NCBI GenBank assembly: GCA_033675265.1
Contig: JAUJYZ010001262.1
Location: 90,205 to 154,204, forward strand
Direction: 5' to 3'
Source: Actinostola sp. cb2023
Lineage: Eukaryota; Cnidaria; Anthozoa; Actiniaria; Actinostolidae
Length of the DNA: 64,000 nt
Under the pieces are notes generated by a model, which was given only the letters and a program-made list of their open reading frames with translations, was not told the origin of the DNA and searched no databases. Each line of letters begins with the position of its first letter. The first letter of the stretch is position 1. A program made the translations under genes and the position numbers. Below, piece after piece: positions 46,901 through 58,900 of this stretch.

Positions 46901-49900
46901 CAAGACCTACATCAATCAAGGACACTCGGTCACTACGCCAAAAGAGATGAAAACAGCCATCGAGTCAGACGGGGGAATAGAAGGCGTCCGCGTAGTCTTT
47001 GTAGAAGCACCGCCAGGAAATTCTTCCAAGAATGATACCAAGCTCAGTGCTGTAAAATGGGATGGCATCAGTAGTTTGTACAATTTTGCTTTTAATGAAC
47101 AGGGGATAAGAGCTTTCAAAGCTTATGGTATAGGTGCAGGCAAATTTTGGCCTTGGTCAGCATTTGAAGGTAACATGATCGTGATACTACAATCAGTATG
47201 CTTATGATAGCAAATTAGTCCATATTGGATTGACTGCGCTTGATCCTGCAATCTATTTCAAAAAATAATTAGTGTGTACATTTGCTTTGCAGATGCCATT
47301 CAAGCTATTGTACTTCAGTGGATACCATGCAATTTGATGGGAGCAGATTTTATAACAGTCAAATGCAGATCACACGGTCCATCTAAGGAATCGACAGTGA
47401 TTTCTCCAGTTGCCACAGTTGAATCGGAAGACCAAGACTCTGTGAGTCAGCCAGCAATGGAAACGAAACAATTGTTTGCCTGCCCAGAGGATGGTTGCGT
47501 GAAGTCATATATGACGCATAGCAGACTAGAAAAAACACTTGATCTACGGTAAACATGTATTCATCCTAGAGAAAATGAGTTTGATTGATAATGCAAAGAT
47601 GAGTTATGCACAACACTTGGAGGCAGGTGCCAAATCAAATGTGAGTATGGCCACTAAGACACCCTTAGAACAAAGTCATTTTCCAAAGGTTTCTGTAGGA
47701 TGGGCGCTTCGAGACACTACGAAGAGGCGTACAAGATTTAATGAGAAGCAGAAAAAATATATCGAGAAAAAATTCAGAGACGGCGAAAAATCGGGAAGAA
47801 AGTCAAATGCAGAAGATGTTGCAAAGGAAATGAGGTGTGTGAAGGGCAACGACGGACAACGTATCTTTACAGTTGATGAATTTCTTCGTCCTCAACAAAT
47901 TAGTTCATTCTTTTCTCGATTTTCGGCGAAAAGAAAAGAGGTTTCAGAATCGGACGAGGAAGCAGAAGTTTGCCAAGAAGTTGAATCTACGCTGAGTAAC
48001 GAGCTATTAAAATCGCTAAGTAGTGTAGTAGAACATCCAGTGCGCTTTTCAAGAAAGAACCTATGTTCACTCGATCATAAAGATATTCTGGCGTTAAAGA
48101 TGACAGATCTACTGAGAAGCATGGCCAACCATTTTAGCATTGATGTCAAAGGAAGAAGAAAAGCAGACTTTTCTGAGGCCGTGATTGCATATTTGGCTCT
48201 CTGTCATTGTAAAAATTAATAAGTCTAGAAACGGTAAGTGACGCAACTATTTCAAAAACGTTTGATTGTTAGCAGTAGGGTAGGGGTACGCGTGCCGCAA
48301 GGACCTCTGAACCATGACCCTATCCAGACCTAAAGGCGATTTTAGGTACCCTATCAAGCTCGAAATGAATGTCCTGATCACGCTCGATTGACTTTTAATC
48401 TTGTATAGCACAAAAAAAGCATACCTTACCACAGTACTTTACACCTACTTTAGTACTACAGTGGGTGCAAAATTAAAAATTGTCATTGTCCTCTGACTAT
48501 AACATACCCAAATTACTTGTATATAAGATTCCCCTCCACCCCGCGCATAAATTAAGGAACAGCGCGTATATGTATTTTTTTTGAAGTAAAACGTTTGTAG
48601 TCAGATCGAGATACAATAAAAATTAAGGATGGTGTAACTACTTTAGGCGATGAAAAAAGCTATCGATTATAGTGCGTAGCTTATTCTTTCAGAGGGTTGA
48701 CATACAAATTTAACATTTGCATGAAAATATTTAGCGAGAAAAACAAGTATAAAGTGTTTCGAGTCAAATATGAAATCTACATGTGTTCAACACGACCTCT
48801 TTCAAATAAAATTAATGACAAAAACTTTAGGGAAAAAACGTGCTAATCCGCTTTAAATTTAAGTATTTTGCATGATTTTTTTCTCAAGACGCGTATTATA
48901 TGCTTTTAATAATTGCTGTGATCAAGTAAGTCGGAGAGTTCATTAAGTCCAGTAATTTGCTCGTTTACATGATTTGCATATTTGCTTAGTAGTAACTGCT
49001 GTACAAGAAAAAAGCTCAAGAACTTTTATAAAGAGATAGTAAGTCGCAATTTTGACATTCAAAAACAATTATAATCAATACTTAGTGCTGCTGTTTGCTT
49101 TAATTAGGATAAATCGTCGATGTTATTGAATTTTTAGGGTCTGACTAGCAGCACGTGAAATGGATTGCGATCACGCGAAAATGCAAATTAGTGTCAAATG
49201 GCTACGCTATTTCGGGATCCAAATGTGCAGTGCCCACCTATTTTCTTCGGCGAAAATCTCAATAAAGGTTCACGTTTTACTAGGAAATAAATAAAATTAG
49301 TAGAAATTGAATACTACCTTTAATTTTTCCGTTTTGAATTTTACCAATTTTCGGATTCGAAGAAAATGCCTAAAATGGTCGTTATTCAAACCGAAATATC
49401 ACACGGAAGCTTTAACATGGTTAAGCAGTTGAGATTGTATTTTGTAGATGAAACATGTAAAAACTACTGTGCAGAAGCTTTTAAGAAATGGTTCAATAGT
49501 TCTTCGTGGAGCGAATCCCGAATTCCGACATTTTCGTGCGTAAATATTTCGAAAACACCTCGAAATTGATTTTAAATTTAAAAAAATTAAAAAATCGTTT
49601 TTCACCAAAACTTTTTATCTCTTCGTACTCGTCAGATGATGGGCTTCATCTGGCATGAAAATCAGGTGGGGCGATTTTCGGCTCATTTCTCTCCTTGCTC
49701 GAAAATAAGGCGGACGGCCTTAACACAGCAGAAATGGCATGAAATATAAAATTGCAAATTTTATTAAGATTCGTATGGAAAAATGTGCTGGATGGCAAAA
49801 AATGCCATCCAATGCATTTTCCAAACAAATTATTAGAAAACACTCGATTTGACACTGCTGCTTGATTTGAGAAAGTTGGGTCACGTGACCCGTTAGTGCA

Positions 49901-52900
49901 TATGGCCTATTATCTCCAACTTGGGGGTTGGTAAAAATTTCAAGCAATATCTCGTTAATTGAACACTTCTAAAGATTCACCGGGCCATAGCTCGAAATCG
50001 CTTCCACCTGAAAGATCATTTCATTACAATTCTAAAAGTTTACTTTCATCACACTTACCTAGCGTTCATCCACTGCTGTAAAATACTTGATTGTGGAAAT
50101 AATCAACGCTGAACATCCAACTCCAAACACCTCGATATCTCGACATCAAAAGAAATAACAGCGGCCAAATATATACCCAGGGGAAGAAGTGTTTATTATC
50201 TTTAAAAATGTGTAAACTTCCATAACGTTTAAACTTTAGAAACGCATAGATCTCCGAAAAAACATCCTTAGAATGAGCTATTCACCTGATAAATGCATCA
50301 GACTTCAGTGTTATTCTACTTTGTTGACGCATGCGCAGACAAAGTGCCCATGTGCTTATACTCTGTCCAAGGTCCCGCTGATTGTTATACGAGGGATAAG
50401 AACTCATAAATAGTCATGAATGAGAGACGATTAGGCTGTCTAATCGTCCTCATGACAAGAAACATTTTCAGTTACTCTCGCCAGTACTTCCCCTACTTTG
50501 AAGTTACATCACGTGATATTATTTTGTGCATTTGATTGGCTGGTTACCTCATGAATAATTCCCCCAACTAACATGACCACAATACTACAAGCTTGGGGTA
50601 AGAGAGAAGTTTATTGTGTATCAAAATACGTCACTGGGGACGGACAAGTAATCACGTACACAAAATAAACCTCTCTGCCACATCCACCAATGATGAAAAT
50701 GGGTGGGTGGGAGGGTGAAATAATAGAATCGCAATAATAATAATAATAGCACCACAAATCGATGTGAACAGTACGAAGGTCAAACGTAATGTGACCATCT
50801 GCCCAGCTTAACTCTGTAACATTATCCCAACATATGTCAGCAAGGTCAATTAATGTCTTTGAGGATGACCAGCATCCCCAAAGACAAAAACAATTCCCCC
50901 AACTAACATGACCACAATACTACAAGCTTGGGGTAAGAGAGAAGTTTATTGTGTATAAAAATACGTCACTGGGGACGGACAAGTAATCACGTACACAAAA
51001 TAAACCTCTCTGCCACCAAAAACCCCCAAGCACAGGAAAAGGAACAAGAAAACACAGCTAAGCTGGACAGAGGGCCTGACGAACAGCGTCAGCAAAACAA
51101 ACCTTAGACTGTAAGGAGAATTCAAGATAACGCTTATATGCATCGCTGGTCCAGTCGCAATAAAATTTGTATAATCTCCCCTGGAATTCCGATACTAAAA
51201 GCCCACGAGGCGGCACCACGCCGGAAGGAATGACCTCGATAACTATGCGAGAGCTCAACCCCGGCAATAGCGAGATGCTTTCGAAAGGAAGAAACTAACG
51301 CGCGCTTCGTAAGAGGAATATAAGAGCCTTGAAAAGGCATAAGAAACACCGCACTACGGCAATTGGCCGGAAGGAGCTGAACCATGCGCGAGTACGCTGC
51401 GACCGGACACAAAGGCGAACCATGAATACGCAGTAAAGGAATCTGAAGTAGACGCTCGCCGAACTGAATGGTCTTAGTGCATTTAAACGTAACGATAAGA
51501 CCAGTGTCAGAGAATGCCACATCGCCGCGTGTAAGATGGCGCTTATAATTGAAAGCAAACCTAGAACTAGGAACGATATTCGCAAGGCGAGCCATAAGAA
51601 AAAACGAAAATAAGAACGCACAATGTAAAGTGCTATGAAGACGGTCTGAATGATAATTGAGCGTGCGAGCCACCCGTAGCAATAAGGACGGCGTAACCGG
51701 TGGAGCTCTACAAGGCGTGTGCAGCGCAGCGCGCGATATGCCACGCAACGTTAAGGATAAAATAAAATCCTTACTGAACGAGTAGTCTGCATTAACGAAT
51801 ATATGCAATAACTTAACTCCGCTTAAATAATTCCGAATGGAAGGCGGCGTAAGCGTACGACTCAAAAACTGCGCATATAAACAAACTAATTCAGTGTTGG
51901 CCGGTACAGGCGAAAAAAATTAAAATATATGCAAAACATAAAATAAGTTCTGAACTGTGTCTTTAAGTTACTAAATGTTCCATCTGCATAAGCTGAACGA
52001 CGAGTACGGCGAAGACCCGGGGGGGGGGGGGGGGGGGGGGGGTACTCCCCTATATACGCTATACGGGTATGTGCCACGGGATAGGGTATGGTTTTTGAGC
52101 TCCCAGGTCTGGGGTAGGGTATCGTTTTTTTGCCTTTTTAGGCTGGGATCGGGTACGTTTTGGTCTGGTATAGGGTATGGTTTCCGCAATAACGCCACTA
52201 TCAGTCGCTATCAATTTACATATCCCTTTAGCACGCTTTCAATCTGGATAGGGTATACATTTTTAAGCTTTAGTCTGGGATAGGGTGTACATTTTAAAGC
52301 TTTAGTCTGGGATAGGGTATGGAAAATCAAAATTTTAGGTCTGGGATAGGGTCAGGGTTTTGAGGTGTCCGCGGCACACCCCTACCCAAAAATACCCTTA
52401 GTGCCCCCCCCGGGGGCGAAGATCCCGCTTTAAACGTTGAAGTGATGGATCTGTAATAAATCGAAGAGGATTGTCAACAAGGAAGAACTGATCCGGTACT
52501 GGAACTTCGGTTAGGTTTTGATGGTCAACAAAATTCAAGAATCTTTGTGGAGCAGTCGGGTCGACAGACCAACGAGACAAAAGGTCGGCTGCCGTGTTGT
52601 TGACGCCAGCCAAATGAACTGCACGCAGCTCGAAACGATGCACTGATGTATAGTAGCAAATCTCTCGCAAACAGGCAGAAAGAAATGGATTGCGACATTT
52701 GCCGGTAGTCAACACTGTGACCGCGACTAAATTGTCACAACGAACTGTCAGACGAAGTCCCTTCCAGCGATCACCCCATAACTTTAGAGCAACAACAACA
52801 GTCAAGAGCTCCAATGAGTTGATATCCAGCGACTGTGCGACGATGAAGTCGGGGAACGATGAGTGAAAATATTGGTCACCAGAAATTCCACCACAACCAG

Positions 52901-55900
52901 AAAGACAGGCGTCCGTGTCAAAAACTTCCCCTGGCGAAGACCACCGAGCAGTATTAATGATGGAGACTCCATTATATTGTCGTAAAAAGCGACACCACCA
53001 CTGAATATCCTTACGAAAGTCAGCATTTAAGTTGATGTGATGATGATTGTGACCTACACGTCGCAACAGGTCAAGGATGCGTGAAATGAAAACCCGACTC
53101 TGCCGTACACACTTTGATACAAAGACGAGTTTTCCTAGTAAGGACTGTAACGCGGACTTCGTGGTGGTGCGCTTATTGAGCCACTGTGGTAATAAGTGTT
53201 CCAGTTCGAGAAGGCGCTCACTAGAAACTGACACAGTAAAGTTCACGGTATCAATTTCAACCCCTAAGCAAACGGCCACTGTGGATGGTGGGCTGGCTTT
53301 GGAAACAGATTCAATAAGGCCGAGCGACGAGAGCAAAGTTCCTAAATCCGTATACGCGGTCTCTGCATGACATGCTGGTTCCACACCGATAAAATCATCA
53401 AGATAGTTGCAAATGGTGTAACCACGTTGCGTGAGAATCCACGTAACTGCGCTTGTCGTGCGTTGACAGGCCATAGCAGCCGAACGCAACCCCATCGTCA
53501 AAACAGTGTCAAAATACAATTCATTGTTCCAAGAATAACCCAGGTAATGATAATCAGCAGGGTCCACAGGAAACTGGCGATAAGCTTTCCTAAGATCTCG
53601 CTTGAATAACAAACAACCCCTACCGTGGGTAATCACAAAATCTACTATTGTGTCCACCGTAGGGTAGGTTAATGTAATCGGTGTTCCGAGAAAACTGTCC
53701 GTTGGAATTCCGTCATTAACAGCAGAACCCTTCGGCCAGCTGAGATCCACAATAACGCGACGCTCGGTAGACGTATTGAGAGGGGAAACAATTAATTCAT
53801 CCGGAAATGGCGATTGATTAAGAGCAAAAGGTCCAGCAATTCGTCCAAGCTGAACCTCATTCACAAGGTATTCCTTAACTGCTTGAGGAAAATTGTGCGC
53901 TCCTTGATGAGCCGTCCTAATATCAAATACTGGTCGTTCTAATTTAGTATAGCCAACGGGCCAACCAAAGTCAAGAAAATCACAAACAACCGAATCGTCA
54001 TAATCTTGTAACAGGCGGCGCCACAGTGGCACCTCCAAATGAGAAGGAACCGGAAGTCTTGCTCCCACGTAGTTAGGCAATCCCGTTTGAGAAACGATGC
54101 GATGAGCATTACAAAAATAATGATTAAAACCACTGTCATGAATAACACTACTTGAACCATCCTGTCCAAAACAATCATGAATGGTAAAGTCAACAATGTC
54201 TTGAAAATTAAGTCTCGACAAACAGCAAACGCTGGAAACACAGTCTTGATTTAAAACAATTAACGGCCTCGACGTGGGATCATCCCCATTACAAGGCACA
54301 ACAGAAGTAAAACACTCTCCAACCAGTCAAGCGGGAGTACGATCGTCTTGTTTGTCGGTGAAAGGACAAGTAGACGAACCTTCACGATGCTCCTCTTGCT
54401 TGCGCGATTTCACCCAACACGAGGCACAAATATGTCGGACCCATTTTCGTACCCCACGAATGTAGCCATAATGATCGCGCGTGTTTGAACAGGAGCTGCG
54501 TTGATAGTCTCGACAAAACAACACGGGGGAAACAGCTGTTGCAGTCGTCGAAGAACTAGCTGAGGCAGATGAGGACTTCGTATTTCCATACAGAGTGCGG
54601 CTCTCCAGATGGGTAAAGGAGTCACTCCAGGATAACATGCCGCGCTCAATCTCCAAGAGCACCGCCCCGTGGAAACTCAACACGTTGAGCCACTCGTACT
54701 GATGAGCCAAGTACATTAGGGAGATAAGATGGCGAATACGCGCGGTCTTCTCGAGTTCCGAGATCCTGGTGGACAAAAGAATTTGGCCATAACCCGCGAC
54801 GAACTCATCGATGGTCAAGTCCTCGAAACGGACGTCACGATTCACTTGCGTGAAGCTGAGGTGGCTATGCGGCCATAATTGAGGGTATAAAACAGAACTG
54901 GTAAGTTTGGCCTCTTTGCCGGACTTCAACTTACCAGACGATGATGCTGATCCTGCATTTCGGCGATCCTCGTGGTCACTGCTAGAGTCGCTGCTGGCAT
55001 CGCCGCCCAGGTTGAAGTCGGCCATCTGATCGTTTGCCTGTTGCACAAGCCCTTCCATCTGCCTTAATTCAGGGAGGGCGACTCCACGAGAGGATGGAAG
55101 AGTGGGCGTTCCCAACGACGCAACACGGTGAGCACTGTTGTTGTTCGTAGTATTGACCGAGGCACGGAGGTCGGCCTGGTCTTTCTGGAGGGTAGTAACC
55201 TGTGCTTTTAACCCTTCGACGGCGGCCAAGATGGAGGCTAATACATCTGGAGGATCTTGGGACAGGGTCGCTGGTGGGATACTTACATCCTCGTGCTCTA
55301 CGACCTCTACTAGAGGAGATGGATCTGGGGGAGACGGGCCTTCGCAATCCTTGCTTGGCCTTCCAAACGAGTGTTGTGACTTCACTATGCCACAACCCGA
55401 ACAAGGGCTATCGCGCTTTGGCTTACCCATTGAAATAATAGAATCGCAATAATAATAATAATAGCACCACAAATCGATGTGAACAGTACGAAGGTCAAAC
55501 GTAATGTGACCATCTGCCCAGCTTAACTCTGTAACATTATCCCAACATATGTCAGCAAGGTCAATTAATGTCTTTGAGGATGACCAGCATCCCCAAAGAC
55601 AAACAATTAATGAGTATGAGAAGCATGTTTTTTTAACTCATTAATAATTCATGAGAACAAAACAAAGGATATGACTATCGTGAATGCAGTTGGAAATGTG
55701 ATCATAATATTATCATACAATTTTAGGCAACTTTAACTTTGAATTTCTCCAAGAATTATTAATAGTTTGAGAAGCTATATCAAACACTAGAAAGATTTCT
55801 TGCTCCGATTTGAAAACACCTCGAAGTTTGTTTAAAAAAACTCGGCCGCGGCTCGTCTTTGCAACCTACTTCTCGTGTTTTGAAATCGGAGAAAAAAAAC

Positions 55901-58900
55901 TCTTTCTCGTACTTGACATTTTACGTAAAATCAAACTGCTTATGGTATTTTTCAGATACAGGAAAGCAAGAAGTATTGGCTTTTCCACGGAAATCGAAGG
56001 AAGACTACGTCGTTCTTGAGAGTGCCTTCGACAACTTAGCTGCCATTACAATCGCCTTGTGGGTGCAACTAGATTCAAGAACCATAACTCACACACTGTT
56101 TAGCTATGCAACACAAGCCAGTACCAATGAAGTATTGTTATATATAGGACAAGGCCCTAAAACGACAATTTATTTTGGAGGAGCATCAATGATAAGGTAA
56201 GATCGAAGTATTCGACGAGTATTTAAAACACGTTCCAGAATGACTTCGGATATTCCAAAGTGATTTCCCAGCACTTTTCGAGAGACTTTTCAATTTTTTG
56301 CTGGTTATTTTTATCCATTTTAGCAAATATTGAAGAAATCTTATTTGATTTGCCGATCTTCTATTTTCTAGGCAAGGAATTTCATTTTTCAATGTTATTT
56401 GCTGAAATTTTGGTTTTGGAATATCCGAAGTCATTTTGGAACGTGTTTTAAGAATATACTGAATACATTTGGGTTTTAAAGTGCGACAAAAAACAAAACT
56501 ATAGAAATGTGACGTCAAGAGTTGTGCACAACAAAGGCATGCAAACCTCTTGACGTCACAGAGCCATTAATTGTCAAGGGACCAGTCTCTTGTCGTACAT
56601 TTTGGTTGAAAATTATAAATTATCTGTTTGTATATTTTATAGTTTTCCTATAATTTCATTTATTAAACGAATAAGTAAAGACTTATTAAACGATTTTACT
56701 CTAAAGTTGAGCGATAAATGGTTGTAAAGACTTTAGGACATTCTTAACTAAAAGTAAGTCGACGACATTTCGACGTTACAAACGTCCTTATCAAGTCAAC
56801 AATAAATCTAAGAATAAACTATATATAGAAAAATATGACAATGGACACTAATGAATAAAAATAAAGAATAAAACAATAAATAAAAAGTCATAACAACTCT
56901 TGACGTCACAACAGAAGGTTAACAACAGAATACCGTTCATAACAGGAGGGAAATTTGCACGAGCATGCGTTCGGCCGCTGAACCGTAATGGCTTGAGTTG
57001 CGGTAATCAATAACAGGAAAGTCCGTTTCAAGACCACAAATTGCCCCAAAATTACTCAAAAAGCTTCATAAACTATCCAACTTTATTTCTAAGCATTTAT
57101 TTTTAAGATTTTAGGTTTCCAAACTCTCCTATAATTTCTTTTGAAGCGAAGCGATAAATTACACAGGCACCCCAAAAGGTAAATACAGGCCAAGGACCGT
57201 TGATACAACAATAAAATTGTGATTTTTGAACATTTCCCCATTTTTTAGATGAAAAGCAAGTGCACACATTTAAAATATGTCTGATAAACTTGCAATTTTT
57301 TTATAGTAATTTCTTGGGAGATCGTAGATAGATTTCAAACAGTAAAGCAAAACATGCATAGCTCCTGCTATGAATGCTCAAAGTGCATGTATACGGCGAA
57401 CACGGCAGCCATTGTCCGTTTCAGCTTGTCATGTCTGGACCTCCGTCACCTTGCAATATACAACTCATAATGCATCGTAAATACTTGTTATGACAACTGC
57501 AGCATGCCTTCAGCATTGTTAACATAGAATCCATCATTGTTGAGTTGCATGTAACTGTGGAGTTATAAAAGATACGAAGACATTGTGAGAAATGCAATTC
57601 CAAACAGGATTTTTTGGGGAGTAAAGTTATGTTAAATATGCATTTGGCCTCAAGATGCCGAAGAAATCGGTCAAAAACACAATCTTCCCCATTTTTTCCA
57701 ATCAAAAATATTTTAGATAGCTTTTTAGACAGCATAGCTTTTAATATTTTTGCTCACAAAACTTGATTAAATCAACAATCAACAAGTTTAAGGTGGCTCA
57801 CCTTGATTACTCAGACGCACACTACCCCAACTTTGAACGGCTGATACTTCACTGTCTGAGCTCGGTCGGGTAAACTGCGTCACACATTTACTAGAGTTTG
57901 AATGAAACTTTCCAAAAAAGTTCCCTCAAAAGCAATGGTTGGGCTGCTTGTGCATTTTCACGATCACTCCGGCAGCGGCGAAGCGTTGCAAGCAGGCATG
58001 GCAAGTTTGTTGATTTAAAAGCACAGAAATATGTAGAATATAGACAAAAGACAAATTCCGGAAATAAACCAACTGTCAACAAATAATACGGCAATGAAAC
58101 TTTTGAAGATGAATGCAAACGTCCCTTATACTTTTAGTTTTATTTCGCACCCTTAAAATGGTTCAATGCGCTTGCAATTTACAGAGATAATAGCATGACA
58201 TGATAGACTTCAGATCTAAAGACTTTTAAAAATATCTATCCACTAGCTTTGAAATAAAAGCTTCCGTAACAAAGACGTTACTTCTGTAAGTAAAATGAGC
58301 ATATTTATGACATCGCTTTTGCTTCATCGACTAAAATCTAGTGCATCAAACTTGATGAAACTTTCAAGACAAGTAGTTTTATGCCATAGTAATGATATAT
58401 GGTGAAAACATTGTTTCGATCTGTCAGGAAAACACTGGCATCGATGATATAACAGAAAGTAAGGCGAATATTTACATTTTTGCTGGAAAATATTCAATCC
58501 AATATATTTCAAAAACGCTCTCATAGAATGTTGTCAAGCTTTGCAGTCTTGAAGATCTCCATCTAGAATATAAGAGACATTAGTCGATTTAAAAGTTTAG
58601 ATCTAGATCGAGAAAATTACTGATATGCAAAAACTAAGACGTCAGCCTATCATTGCTATGTTAACGCCGATGTCAATCAAACCTACTTTTTTGGAAAGTT
58701 CATTCAAACTCTAGTAAATGTGTGACGCAGTTTACCCGACCGAGCTCAGACAGTGAAGTATCAGCCGTTCAAAGTTGGGGTAGTGTGCGTCTGAGTAATC
58801 AAGGTGAGCCACCTTAATGCACGTGCCGTTATGAACTCCGCCCAAGTGCCCAATGAGACACCAGGCCCCGGTTACACGAAAGGTGAATAGCGCTATTCGC

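Larger units (their letters stand above)
38957..50356 (+). mobile_element. 11.4-kb TIR DNA transposon with 9-bp target duplication
   Basis: The left end AGCATATGGGCATTTTATCT and the right end (its complement with four changes, over about 30 bp) are flanked by TATACTCTG (38948-38956 and 50357-50365). The paralogous empty site in copy A reads TCTACTCAG once. Inside the ends lie long imperfect inverted arms: left 39725-43225, right 48658-49911. Between them is a transposase gene (43457-48219). The left arm carries extra insertions: a 697-bp foldback (39878-40574), about 1.6 kb at 40966-42575, and a dispersed repeat (39120-39330, inverted at 57350-57550). A 9-bp duplication and long TIRs suggest the Mutator/MULE style, but the transposase does not look like a standard MULE to me. 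Confidence 0.85.
50561..55608 (-). mobile_element. Ngaro-type tyrosine-recombinase retrotransposon with split direct repeats
   Basis: On the + strand the order is X (50561-50681), spacer, Y (50716-50895), X (50896-51016), coding region (minus strand), Y (55431-55608). Read on its own strand this is A1-ORFs-B1-A2-B2, the Ngaro arrangement. The X copies differ at one base and the Y copies by two A in a run. The genes, 5' to 3' on the minus strand, are Gag, RT-RNase H and tyrosine recombinase. There is no target duplication; instead AATT occurs at the left edge, the internal Y-X junction, the right edge and in the empty site (copy A, 8772), fitting recombinase-mediated integration of a circle through a short core. 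Confidence 0.92.
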
